From positions 1-20,316 of the forward strand of contig CAJOKY010000012.1 in the NCBI GenBank assembly GCA_905235425.1: a DNA stretch of 20,316 bases, in the 5' to 3' direction. This document shows, piece after piece, positions 1-7,234 of the stretch (its first letter is position 1; the number at the start of each line of letters is the position of its first letter). The translations under genes and the position numbers were made by a program. The DNA comes from an uncultured Selenomonadaceae bacterium. Lineage in GTDB: Bacteria; Bacillota; Negativicutes; Selenomonadales; Selenomonadaceae. The notes beneath the pieces are model-generated. The model saw only the letters and a program-made list of their open reading frames with translations. It was not told the DNA's origin and did no database searches.

Positions 1-2
1 CG

Positions 3-31
3 TTGATTTTTCCGCGCAGATTTTGTATAAT
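3..31 (+). promoter_or_regulatory. Sigma-A promoter for proC
   Basis: A -35 box TTGATT (3-8) and a perfect -10 box TATAAT (26-31) are separated by exactly 17 bp. The predicted transcription start lies near 38, about 20 nt before the proC start, leaving room only for the ribosome binding site. It is the only plausible driver seen for proC and perhaps folD downstream. Confidence 0.75.
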
Positions 32-58
32 CGAAAAAAATTTTGAGAGGTAATGCCA

Positions 59-889
59 ATGGAGACTGAAACTTACGACCTTGATGAAAATGAACTTTAT
101 ATAGGTTTTGTCGGCGGCGGTGCGTTGACTGAATCGATTATCAACGCGATACGGGGAACTTTGCTTAATTCCGGCAATATTTTTGTCTCCGAACACAAGC
201 GTAAACGTTGCACGGAATTGCACAGCCGCTACCGCGTAAACGCCTCTGTCGGCGTAGATCCCTTTATCGACAAAGTAAAAATTTTGGTTATCGCGGTAAA
301 ACCTAAAGACGCGCCTGCCGCATTTGCTGAAATTAGAAATAAAATTACGCTTAACACGATAATTGTTTCTGTCATTGCCGGCTTGAAAATTGAGATTATA
401 GAAAAATTTTTTCCGCACAGTCCGATTGTTCGCGCTATGCCGAATGTACCGATTAGAGTCGGCGAAGGTATGACGGCGTACACTGTGAACAGCAAGGCTA
501 CCAATTCCGATAAAAAGCTTGTTGAACAATTTTGGGATTCAATCGGCAGGGCGATAGAGCTTGACGAAAGATTTATGGACGCGGTAACGGGATTGAGCGG
601 ATCCGGTCCTGCATATGCCTTTATGATGATTGACGCGCTTGCAGAAGGCGGCGTAGCTGTAGGCTTGTCACGTGCAGACGCGCAGGAACTTGCCGCACAA
701 ACTTTGCTCGGTGCCGCAAAAATGGTTTTGGAGACGGGCGAACACCCCGCCGCACTTCGTGACAAGGTTACCAGTCCTGCAGGTACGACGATTGAAGGCA
801 TTAGAGTTTTGGAAAAAAGCGGCGTAAGAAGTGCGCTGATTGAGGCTGTAATTGCCGCTACAGAAAAATCGCGTTTACTTGGCAGTTGA
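59..889 (+). CDS. proC: Pyrroline-5-carboxylate reductase
   Basis: Catalyses the last step of proline synthesis, NAD(P)H-dependent reduction of 1-pyrroline-5-carboxylate, in the cytosol. The protein has an N-terminal Rossmann motif (IGFVGGGALTESI, about residues 14-26), the conserved VRAMPN stretch in the middle, and the C-terminal dimerisation domain signature SGSGPAYAF followed by ALRDKVTSPAGTT, which is diagnostic of P5C reductases. Two in-frame ATGs exist at 53 and 59. The one at 59 is preferred because GAGAGG (45-50) then sits 8 nt upstream, giving 276 aa. About 13 residues precede the Rossmann strand, a slightly long N terminus for the family. The usual GxGxM nucleotide-loop Met/Asn is replaced by Ala-Leu. 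The TGA stop directly abuts a heptanucleotide array. Confidence 0.95.
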   Translation: METETYDLDENELYIGFVGGGALTESIINAIRGTLLNSGNIFVSEHKRKRCTELHSRYRVNASVGVDPFIDKVKILVIAVKPKDAPAAFAEIRNKITLNTIIVSVIAGLKIEIIEKFFPHSPIVRAMPNVPIRVGEGMTAYTVNSKATNSDKKLVEQFWDSIGRAIELDERFMDAVTGLSGSGPAYAFMMIDALAEGGVAVGLSRADAQELAAQTLLGAAKMVLETGEHPAALRDKVTSPAGTTIEGIRVLEKSGVRSALIEAVIAATEKSRLLGS

Positions 890-983
890 TTAGCTGTTAG
901 CTATTAGCTATTAGCTTTTAGCTGTTACTCACTACCTACTACTCACTACTCACTATTTACTACTCACTACTAACTACTCACTA
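890..983. repeat. Heptanucleotide tandem array A (proC-folD gap)
   Basis: Thirteen consecutive 7-bp units stay in perfect phase from 890. The first five are TTAGCTG, TTAGCTA, TTAGCTA, TTAGCTT, TTAGCTG; the next eight are CTACTCA and close variants. It begins one base after the proC TGA and ends about 7 bp before the folD ribosome binding site. The same unit families recur at five other sites in this window. Confidence 0.9.
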
Positions 984-1001
984 AAATCAGGAGTTAAAAT
1001 A

Positions 1002-1869
1002 ATGTCTGCAAGAATTTTATACGGAAAAGAATTTGCCGCCCAAATTAAAGAATCTGCGCGGCTTGAAATTGAAGATATAAAAAATAAATTCGGCGTAACG
1101 GCAGGGCTTGCCGTTATAATCGTAGGTGAAAATCCCGCGTCGCAAGTCTACGTTAGAAATAAACATAAAACTTGCGAAGAACTCGGCATAAAATCCGAAG
1201 TCATTACAATGCCTGAAACGTCTACTAAAGAAGATTTATTGGCGAAAATCGACGAATTAAACGCCGCAAAAGATATTCACGGCATTTTGGTACAACTTCC
1301 CCTTCCCGACGCGATTAAGGCGCATTCTGAAGAGATTTTGAACCGCATAAACCCGCTTAAAGATGTTGACGGCTTTCACCCCGTGAACGTGGGAAATTTG
1401 GTTATCGGCAGTCCCGCGCTTGTACCTTGTACACCTGCAGGCTGTCTTGAAATGCTTGACTTGGCAGGAATTGATATCGACGGCAAACGGCAAACGCGCA
1501 GTCATAATCGGACGCAGTAACATTGTCGGCAAGCCGATGCTCCACCTTTTAATGGCGCGTCATGCTACGGTTACTGTTTGTCATTCGCATACAAAAAATT
1601 TGCCTGATATTACGCGCGAAGCTGATATTTTGGTTGCGGCAATGGGTAAACCGAAATTTGTCACTGCTGATATGATTAAGCCCGGCGCAACTGTAATTGA
1701 CGTTGGTATAAACAGGATAGCACCGAAAAAATTGGTAGGTGACGTTGACTTTGACGCGGCTGTTGAAGTTGCCGGAGCTATAACTCCCGTACCAGGCGGC
1801 GTTGGTCTTTTAACCGTTGCAATGCTTATGAAAAATGTAGTGAAGGCTGTAAAGTTGCAGTTAAGTTAG
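1002..1869 (+). pseudogene. folD: FolD, broken by a 7-bp tandem duplication
   Basis: Bifunctional methylenetetrahydrofolate dehydrogenase/methenyltetrahydrofolate cyclohydrolase of one-carbon metabolism. The first frame (1002-1520) carries the catalytic region with YVRNKHKTCEELGI (active-site Lys), GILVQLPLP and PCTPAG. The second frame (to 1869) continues with the NADP-binding GRSNIVGKPM and the C-terminal PVPGGVGLLTVAML. The frames separate at 1481-1495, where CGGCAAA occurs twice in tandem. Deleting one copy restores DGKRAVIIGRSN and a 286-aa protein of normal family length. As read, the product ends in a short unrelated tail with only part of the NADP domain. AGGAG at 990-994 precedes the ATG. 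FolD is usually single-copy and important, so a sequencing/assembly error, a phase-variable state or a second folD elsewhere are all possible. The TAG stop lies inside array B. Confidence 0.9.
1481..1495 (+). repeat. Tandem 7-bp duplication in folD
   Basis: CGGCAAA at 1481-1487 is repeated at 1488-1494 (equivalently GGCAAAC at 1482-1488 and 1489-1495). This shifts the folD frame by +7. The unit length equals that of the intergenic arrays, although the sequence is unrelated to them. Confidence 0.9.
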
Positions 1870-1938
1870 CTGGTAGCCGGTAGCTCGTAGCCTGTAGAAT
1901 TTTTACCAGCTAACTGCTAACAGCTAACAGCTAAAAGC
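1867..1938. repeat. Heptanucleotide array B, inverted arms
   Basis: Left arm of four units, TAGCTGG, TAGCCGG, TAGCTCG, TAGCCTG (1867-1894), a 16-bp centre with a T run, then right-arm units TAACTGC, TAACAGC, TAACAGC, TAAAAGC (1911-1938). The right-arm units are the reverse complement of the TTAGCTG family, so the two arms can pair with G-U wobbles. The first unit supplies the folD TAG stop (1867-1869). The array ends directly at the ribosome binding site of the next gene. Confidence 0.9.
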
Positions 1939-1950
1939 TGAGGTAAAAAA

Positions 1951-3126
1951 ATGTTTTTAATATACGTACTCGGATTTTTGGCGTTGATTGTCGCACTGGG
2001 ATTAATCAGCGTCACTTTTTTATTAGACGGTAGCAGTAGGCGGCGTATGTACAAAATAATTGTCGGCGTCGATTTGGCAATAATCGGACTCTCATTTATC
2101 GGTTTTGTATTTCGCGATAATATTCCTAACGGCATTATTGATGTGTTTGGAAATTTTTCTACGGTATTTTTATTGACGCAGTTAATTTGCGGCGGTCTCG
2201 TGATACTCGCTTTAATAATTCGCGCAGTTTACAGACACTTTCATAAAGAAACGCCGTACAGTCCCGAAAGGCGAAAACTTTTATCTTACGGGCTGGTATA
2301 TCCCTTAATGTCTCTTGCAATTTCGCTTTACGGCAACAGGATTGAAAGGTTTTCAATAGCTGAAAGATTTTTCGATATACCGGTAAAAAAATTGCCGCCG
2401 GAATTGGACGGCTTTAAAATCGCGCAGATTTCCGACGTGCATATTGGACCGTACTTTTCATTTGAAATGCTTGAAAGTTTGATGAATCAAATTGTAGAAG
2501 GCAAGCCGGATTTACTGGCAATAACCGGCGATATTTTTGACAACATAGCTATGAACCCTGAGGCAATTCGTATCGTTGACAGTTTTACCGACAAATTTAA
2601 ATACGGCATTTACTATTGTCACGGCAACCATGAACATCATCGCGGCATTTCGGCTATTGAGGCGCATTTGGCTCATACAAAAATCCATTGGCTGGTAAAT
2701 CGCTCTGAACGTGTTACGGCTAATTTGTATATGTTAGGTGTCGATTATCCTTCTTCGTCACCTATAATGAGTTCCGGCGGTCGCGGGGATTTGGATAAGC
2801 GTTTTGAAAATCAGAAACGCGAATTTGTCACGCAGGCGTTGGAAGGCGTACCGTACGATTCAGTTTGCGTGCTACTTGCGCATCACCCTGAATTTATTGA
2901 CGACGGCAGAGAAAAAAATATCCCGCTGACTTTAACGGGACATACTCACGGCGGGCAGATTGGAATTTTCGGCTATGCACTTCTGCCGCTTTTCAAGTAC
3001 ACGCGCGGTATGTTCATAAAGGACGATTGCTACGGTTATGTACATGCAGGCGTAGGCAGTTGGTTTCCATACAGATTGGGCTGTCCGCCGGAAATAGTTT
3101 ACTTCACGCTGAAATTTAGGGGGTAG
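1951..3126 (+). CDS. Membrane-anchored metallophosphoesterase, YkuE/YaeI-like
   Basis: A calcineurin-like phosphoesterase of the type that acts at the membrane; substrates in this family include phospholipid-linked molecules, but the substrate here is unknown. About 130 N-terminal residues hold four hydrophobic segments (roughly 1-25, 36-55, 68-93 and 110-127). The catalytic domain follows with all metal-binding motifs in order: DVHIG (D162, H164), GDIFDN (D194), GNHEH (N226, H227), AHHPEF (near 310) and GHTHGGQ (H331, H333). This fits a two-metal phosphohydrolase. GAGG at 1940-1943 lies 7 nt before the ATG. The last residue and TAG stop overlap heptamer array C, so the natural C terminus may have been trimmed or extended by repeat growth. 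No promoter of its own was recognised. Family placement is confident; the function is not. Confidence 0.88.
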   Translation: MFLIYVLGFLALIVALGLISVTFLLDGSSRRRMYKIIVGVDLAIIGLSFIGFVFRDNIPNGIIDVFGNFSTVFLLTQLICGGLVILALIIRAVYRHFHKETPYSPERRKLLSYGLVYPLMSLAISLYGNRIERFSIAERFFDIPVKKLPPELDGFKIAQISDVHIGPYFSFEMLESLMNQIVEGKPDLLAITGDIFDNIAMNPEAIRIVDSFTDKFKYGIYYCHGNHEHHRGISAIEAHLAHTKIHWLVNRSERVTANLYMLGVDYPSSSPIMSSGGRGDLDKRFENQKREFVTQALEGVPYDSVCVLLAHHPEFIDDGREKNIPLTLTGHTHGGQIGIFGYALLPLFKYTRGMFIKDDCYGYVHAGVGSWFPYRLGCPPEIVYFTLKFRG

Positions 3127-3206
3127 GGGGTAGGAGGTAGATAGTAGGAATTACAATCTACCCTCTACAATCTACTCTCTACCCTCTACAATCTACTCCC
3201 TGTTCC
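3123..3206. repeat. Heptanucleotide array C, inverted arms
   Basis: Twelve consecutive units keep a strict 7-bp phase: GTAGGGG, GTAGGAG, GTAGATA, GTAGGAA, then TTACAAT, CTACCCT, CTACAAT, CTACTCT, CTACCCT, CTACAAT, CTACTCC, CTGTTCC. The four G-rich units are complementary to the C-rich ones, allowing a hairpin. Unit 1 contains the TAG stop of the phosphoesterase gene. The array lies between convergent genes. Confidence 0.9.
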
Positions 3207-3211
3207 CTAAT

Positions 3212-3235
3212 AAAAAAAATTCCGCCGAAACGGAA
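3212..3235 (-). terminator. Terminator of the PHP gene
   Basis: Read on the minus strand, TTCCG (3235-3231), a 6-nt loop and CGGAA (3224-3220) are followed by eight T residues (3219-3212). The stem is short (5 bp), but position and U-tract fit an intrinsic terminator about 30 bp downstream of the PHP gene stop. Confidence 0.6.
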
Positions 3236-3265
3236 AATATTTTCAAGTTGTATTTTTTTATCTTA

Positions 3266-4087
3266 TCAAGGTGTATTGCGGAAAAATTTTTCGGCAACTT
3301 CATCGGGAATGGTGTATTCTCCGAGTTTGTCAACGTGCCTTGAACCGGTACCGTGAAAATCACTGCCGCCACCGATCATCAAATTAAATCTCTTTGCCAG
3401 ACTTAAATATTTTTGAATGTCAATAGGACTGTGGTTAGGATAATAAACTTCAAGGGCATCAACTTTTCTGCAAACTTCCTCAACAAGATTATCGTCACCT
3501 ATAAGACCGGGATGAGCCAACATAGCCTGTCCGCCTGCCTGCCGGATAACGTCAACTATTTCGTCGACAGTTGGAAAATAACGCGGTGCATAAGCCGGTT
3601 TGCCTTTACCCAACATTTTTTCAAATACGTCACGTACATTTTGAAAAGCACCTTTCTTAACCAACGCTCTTGCAATGTGTGCCCTGCCGATTGAACGGCT
3701 GCTACCTGAAATTTGAAGGACTTCTGCTTCACGTATATTATATTTTTTTTCCTGCAAATTTTTGATTATCTTGGAAAATCGCACCCACCTTGCGTCAAGC
3801 ACCTCATTGATCATATCAGACAATGCGCCGTCATAAATATCAATGTTGTAGCCGACTATATGAATATCATGATTAGGATTTAGTGCGCTGAACTCAATAC
3901 CAAAAATAATTTTTAGGTTTTTGTCGGGGTAAAGCCCGTTTTCATAAATATATTTCACACCGTCAACGGTGTCATGATCCGTGATGGCAAGATATTTTAA
4001 TCCAATAGTTTTTGCCTTGTCCAAAATTTCTTCCGGCGATAGACTTCCATCGGAAAAATTTGTATGTGTGTGTAAATCGCTTGCCAT
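3266..4087 (-). CDS. PHP-domain phosphoesterase (RNase AM/YciV-like)
   Basis: A 273-aa stand-alone PHP (polymerase and histidinol phosphatase) hydrolase. The metal-binding residues appear in the expected order: HTHTNFSDG (H6, H8, D13), TDHDT (D37-D39), GIEFSA (E65), AHPG (H192) and GSDFHG (D243, H245). The closest described relatives are bacterial 3',5'-nucleotide bisphosphatases / 5'-to-3' exoribonuclease RNase AM (YciV/TrpH type), so a role in nucleotide or RNA-end turnover is likely by family, though not provable here. The minus-strand leader has GTGAGG about 8 nt before the ATG. It lies 55 bp downstream of spoVS with the same orientation and is probably co-transcribed with it. A short hairpin plus T-run ends it. 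Confidence 0.88.
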   Translation of the reverse strand: MASDLHTHTNFSDGSLSPEEILDKAKTIGLKYLAITDHDTVDGVKYIYENGLYPDKNLKIIFGIEFSALNPNHDIHIVGYNIDIYDGALSDMINEVLDARWVRFSKIIKNLQEKKYNIREAEVLQISGSSRSIGRAHIARALVKKGAFQNVRDVFEKMLGKGKPAYAPRYFPTVDEIVDVIRQAGGQAMLAHPGLIGDDNLVEEVCRKVDALEVYYPNHSPIDIQKYLSLAKRFNLMIGGGSDFHGTGSRHVDKLGEYTIPDEVAEKFFRNTP

Positions 4088-4142
4088 GAATCTTACCTCA
4101 CTTAAAATCGTCAGACAGCCTATTTTTTACGGCAGTCCTAAA

Positions 4143-4403
4143 TCAGCGCGGTTCGACGATAAGTTTAATTGCAGTGCGTTCACTGCCGTCAATTTCAATA
4201 TCGGTAAATGCGGGAATGCAAATGAGATCTACTCCATGCGGCGCAACGAATCCGCGTGCAATGGCGACAGCTTTTACTGCCTGATTCAATGCACCTGCTC
4301 CAATAGCTTGCATTTCTGCTATGCCGCTTTCACGAATTACTCCCGCAAGGGCACCCGCCACCGAATTTGGGTTGGACTTAGCCGATACTTTCAGGATTTC
4401 CAT
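4143..4403 (-). CDS. spoVS: Stage V sporulation protein S
   Basis: An 86-aa protein with the full SpoVS sequence pattern: it begins MEILKVSAKSNPNSVAGALA, contains the IGAGALNQAVKAVAIARGF stretch and ends with a KLIVEP-type tail. SpoVS proteins are small Alba-fold nucleic-acid-binding proteins; in Bacillus subtilis SpoVS affects septation and spore coat steps. An upstream in-frame ATG at 4448 would add 15 residues, but the ATG at 4403 has an AGGAG 8 nt upstream and gives exactly the family length. A sequence matching the sigma-H consensus lies about 65 bp upstream. ymdB lies just upstream in the same direction, the same order as in Bacillus. SpoVS also occurs in non-sporulating relatives, so it does not by itself prove sporulation. 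Confidence 0.95.
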   Translation of the reverse strand: MEILKVSAKSNPNSVAGALAGVIRESGIAEMQAIGAGALNQAVKAVAIARGFVAPHGVDLICIPAFTDIEIDGSERTAIKLIVEPR

Positions 4404-4467
4404 AAATGTTTCTCCTCTCTTGTTGCATACGATGCCTTTGCTTTGCACGTTTGCATTTTCGGTATTA

Positions 4468-4494
4468 ATTCTTCAAGTACAGCAAAAATCCTTC
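4468..4494 (-). promoter_or_regulatory. Sigma-H-type promoter for spoVS
   Basis: On the minus strand GAAGGATTT (4494-4486) is followed after 11 nt by GAAGAAT (4474-4468). This matches every position of the Bacillus sigma-H consensus RNAGGAWWW-N11/12-RNNGAAT. The predicted transcription start near 4461 leaves a leader of about 57 nt before the spoVS ATG. B. subtilis spoVS is known to be sigma-H dependent, which supports the reading. Confidence 0.65.
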
Positions 4495-4568
4495 ACTCTA
4501 TTGTTGAATTTTTAAACTACATATAACAAAGTTGTGATTTTTTTCACTTGATAGATGCTAAAAAACAA

Positions 4569-5354
4569 TTAATTTTCAATAATTCTGATACGTTCGACTT
4601 TCGTCGTTAAGTTTGTCTTGTCATCAATCTCAATCAACAGTGCGCAATAGGTGCAAGGCGGTATTTCAGACGGTTCAAATTTTGCGGGAAGACATGTAAC
4701 AAATTTTTTCATAATAGGTTCAATCTGCATGCCGATAATTGAATTAAGTGAGCCGGTCATACCTAAATCTGTAATGTAAGCGGTACCTTGAGGCAAAATT
4801 CTTTCATCGGCGGTTTGTACGTGCGTATGCGTACCGACAACGGCGTTGACTTTGCCGTCAAGAAAATATCCCATTACCATTTTTTCTGACGTTGCCTCTG
4901 CGTGAAAGTCAACTAAAATTATGTCACATTCGCGTTTAATCTTTTTCACAATTTCTTCTGCGCGGGTAAAGGGACAATCTATCGGCGGCATAAAGGTACG
5001 ACCGAGAAGGTTTATCACGCCGATATTTTTAGCGCGGTGCGGGTAAATGCAATAGCCTTTGCCCGGCGTTGTACCTTCGGGATAATTGGCAGGACGTATT
5101 AAAAAAGGTTCACGCTCCAAAAGTTTTTCAATGCCTTTTTGATCCCATACGTGATTGCCTGTAGTGATGATATCAGCGCCGCCTGATAAAATTTCGTTTA
5201 AAGTGGATTCGGTTAGACCTTTGCCATGCGCTATGTTTTCGCCGTTTACAACTACGACGTCAATTTTTTTTTCGCGTTTCAATTCTCTCGTACGCTTGCA
5301 AAATAAATTTCTGCCGAGTCTGCCGAAAATATCTCCTACCATTAAAATACGCAA
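4569..5354 (-). CDS. ymdB: YmdB-family 2',3'-cyclic-nucleotide phosphodiesterase
   Basis: A 261-aa metallophosphoesterase of the YmdB family (TIGR00282 type), which hydrolyses 2',3'-cyclic nucleotides and in Bacillus influences biofilm and motility choices. Conserved residues are visible: D8 in VGDIFG, N37-E39 in NGENIAHG (the catalytic glutamate), GNHVWD (N67, H68), VDFHAEA (H151) and GTHTHVQT (H176, H178). The start is a TTG at 5354, with AGGAG 7 nt upstream on the minus strand; the first ATG (5342) would cut into the first beta strand of the otherwise typical MRIL-VGD opening. It lies 165 bp upstream of spoVS. The gap to the upstream alcohol dehydrogenase gene is filled by array D. Confidence 0.95.
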   Translation of the reverse strand: MRILMVGDIFGRLGRNLFCKRTRELKREKKIDVVVVNGENIAHGKGLTESTLNEILSGGADIITTGNHVWDQKGIEKLLEREPFLIRPANYPEGTTPGKGYCIYPHRAKNIGVINLLGRTFMPPIDCPFTRAEEIVKKIKRECDIILVDFHAEATSEKMVMGYFLDGKVNAVVGTHTHVQTADERILPQGTAYITDLGMTGSLNSIIGMQIEPIMKKFVTCLPAKFEPSEIPPCTYCALLIEIDDKTNLTTKVERIRIIEN

Positions 5355-5369
5355 AGAAATTCTCCTTTT

Positions 5370-5455
5370 TAGATTGTAGAGAGTAGATTGTAGAGAGTAG
5401 GTTTTTATACTCCCTACCTTCTATCCTCTACCCTCTACCTCCTAATCCCTAGAAT
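5370..5455. repeat. Heptanucleotide array D, inverted arms
   Basis: Left arm TAGATTG, TAGAGAG, TAGATTG, TAGAGAG (5370-5397), a 16-bp centre with a run of five T residues, then CTACCTT, CTATCCT, CTACCCT, CTACCTC, CTAATCC, CTAGAAT (5414-5455). The arms are complementary. The array runs 14 bp into the 3' end of the alcohol dehydrogenase gene and supplies its stop codon, and reaches to 3 bp from the ymdB ribosome binding site. Confidence 0.9.
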
Positions 5456-6635
5456 TAGCCGCTTGATAAATTTTAAGCATATCTTCTTCAAAAAGCTTTT
5501 TAGCCGAGCCGCGACTGCCGCCTACTGCAACGGCGCATCTCTTAGCCATTTCTACCATCTGCGAATCTGTAGGCTCAATGCCCAGCTCTTTCAGCGATGT
5601 AGGCATTTTTATTTCACGATAGAAATTTTCAACCGCCTCAATGCCTTTCAAGGCAATTTCTTCATCCGAGCCGATATTTTCAACCTGCATGACATTTAGC
5701 GCAAATTTTTTAAATCGCGGCAAACAGTTTTGGTAAACATAACGCGCCCAACTTCCCCAAATAGCGGCAAGACCCGCGCCATGTGCAACGCCGAACATTC
5801 CGCTTAGTTCATGTTCAAGAGCGTGGCTTGAAAAATCTCCGCCGTCATTTCCGCAACCTGTCAAGCCGTTATGTGAAAGACTGCTTGCCCACATAATTTC
5901 TGCGCGGGCGTCGTAGTCTACGGGATTTTCTACCAAAATTTTGGCGTTATGAATAACCGTACGCATAAGCCCTTCAGCGATATTGTCGGTAATTTCCATG
6001 TTGCCGCCGTTGGTAAAATATCTTTCCATTGTATGCATCATGATATCTACGCAACCGCAAGCCGTCTGATAATCCGGCAAAGTCAAAGTCAGTTCAGGAT
6101 TCATTATTGCAAATTTGGGACGTGAAAGGTTATTCGTGTATCCGCGCTTGGTATACGTCTCGTCATTGGTGATTACTGAACTGTTACTCATTTCACTGCC
6201 TGCCGCAGCGATTGTCAAGACGACGCCGACGGGTAAACAAGCCTTTGCTTGACGTTTACGCGCGTATAAATCCCATACATCTTCATTCGGCTCGGCAAGG
6301 GCATATGCAATGGCTTTAGCGGAGTCAATGACACTGCCGCCGCCTACTGCCAAAAGAAAGTCAATTTGATTCAAGTTGCCTAGACCTACGCCGGTACGAA
6401 CTTTGCTTAATCTGGGATTGGGAACAACGCCGCCTAATTCGACGTGAAACAGTCCTGCCGCATCAAGCGACTTTTTAACGCGATCAATAAGTCCTGATCT
6501 AACTGCGCTTTGACCGCCGTAATGGAGTAAGACGCGCGAACCGCCGTAACGTTTAATCAAATTCGCTACTTGATCTTCCGTGTTTCTGCCGAAAATAATT
6601 CTTGTCGGTGTGTAATATTCAAAATTAAAAGCCAT
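5442..6635 (-). CDS. Iron-containing alcohol dehydrogenase (YqhD/Bdh-type)
   Basis: A 397-aa group III NAD(P)H-dependent alcohol dehydrogenase, cytosolic, reducing aldehydes to alcohols or the reverse. The dinucleotide motif VGGGSVIDSAKAIA (about 97-110) is followed by the four metal ligands at the expected spacing: D197 and H201 (VDIMMH), H271 (HALEHE) and H285 (FGVAHGAGL). This ligand pattern and length match the butanol dehydrogenase/YqhD subgroup; the alcohol substrate cannot be read. GGGAG lies 9 nt before the ATG. The last codons and the TAG stop (C-terminal Ser-Arg-Asp-stop) are encoded by heptamer array D. It is inserted, with the next upstream gene, between rny and ymdB, which are neighbours in Bacillus. 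It could be a redox or detoxification enzyme carried along in the operon. Confidence 0.92.
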   Translation of the reverse strand: MAFNFEYYTPTRIIFGRNTEDQVANLIKRYGGSRVLLHYGGQSAVRSGLIDRVKKSLDAAGLFHVELGGVVPNPRLSKVRTGVGLGNLNQIDFLLAVGGGSVIDSAKAIAYALAEPNEDVWDLYARKRQAKACLPVGVVLTIAAAGSEMSNSSVITNDETYTKRGYTNNLSRPKFAIMNPELTLTLPDYQTACGCVDIMMHTMERYFTNGGNMEITDNIAEGLMRTVIHNAKILVENPVDYDARAEIMWASSLSHNGLTGCGNDGGDFSSHALEHELSGMFGVAHGAGLAAIWGSWARYVYQNCLPRFKKFALNVMQVENIGSDEEIALKGIEAVENFYREIKMPTSLKELGIEPTDSQMVEMAKRCAVAVGGSRGSAKKLFEEDMLKIYQAANSRD

Positions 6636-6682
6636 AAATTTTCGCTCCCTTCGTCTTACCCTGCAAATTTAATTTTAAAAAT

Positions 6683-7207
6683 TTACCTTGCATAAACTAC
6701 GACGCGTTCCTGTTCGCGTACTCCTACCAATCGACCTTCAATCCTAAGCTGTCTGATATTATTCAAACACTGTTCCAAATAATCTTCCTGCGCCATGATA
6801 TATTCTTCGTCCGGCATTTCGCCTTCACATTCTTCAATGAGATTTTCACCAAAATAATTTTGTGCAAGCTCGGTAAGAAGTGAAAGTTCTCTGCAAGTCA
6901 ACGTAGACATATCGCGCCGCACGTTTAAAAAGCACGTACCGTAGACGCCTTCAACGTCTAACTCAATTTTAGCGCCGCCCAGACCTTCAATGTGGTGAAA
7001 AGTTTCGACAGATTCGGCGACGTGGCTTAAAAAATCTTCAAAGTCATCTTGGGAAAATTTTCCGTTCAATGCGAAAGAAAGTTCAAGCATATCGCTATTG
7101 GAATCATAAGTAACGGATTGAATTGTTGGATAAACTACCAAAATTGACGCCAATAACCTGCTGGCATCAGGGTTCGGTTTTTTCTCTCTCCTAAAAAAAT
7201 CGAACAT
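6683..7207 (-). CDS. Uncharacterised acidic protein between rny and the ADH gene
   Basis: A 174-aa soluble, acidic protein that I do not recognise. It starts with a basic segment (MFDFFRREKK), followed by alternating strand-like and helix-like stretches and an acidic C-terminal part (ECEGEMPDEEYIMAQEDYLE) before a basic tail ending RVVVYAR. There is no signal peptide and no membrane segment. An in-frame ATG at 7225 lies in front of the ribosome binding site, so the ATG at 7207 is chosen: AAGGAGG sits 8 nt upstream. It is transcribed downstream of rny in the same direction, separated by array E. The last seven residues resemble the RNase Y C terminus (RVVDYAR), and the DNA there is also nearly identical (18 of 21 bases). 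Context suggests a link to RNA turnover, but that is only positional. Confidence 0.85.
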   Translation of the reverse strand: MFDFFRREKKPNPDASRLLASILVVYPTIQSVTYDSNSDMLELSFALNGKFSQDDFEDFLSHVAESVETFHHIEGLGGAKIELDVEGVYGTCFLNVRRDMSTLTCRELSLLTELAQNYFGENLIEECEGEMPDEEYIMAQEDYLEQCLNNIRQLRIEGRLVGVREQERVVVYAR

Positions 7208-7234
7208 GCTTTCAACCTCCTTCACATGGGTCGC

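Noticed and set aside
1481..1495. Programmed ribosomal frameshift in folD
   Set aside because: There is no slippery heptamer or downstream structure, and the offset is explained exactly by a 7-bp tandem duplication.
4088..4142. Hairpin between spoVS and the PHP gene as an attenuator
   Set aside because: The 7-bp stem has a central mismatch and no following T-run; read-through from spoVS seems more likely.
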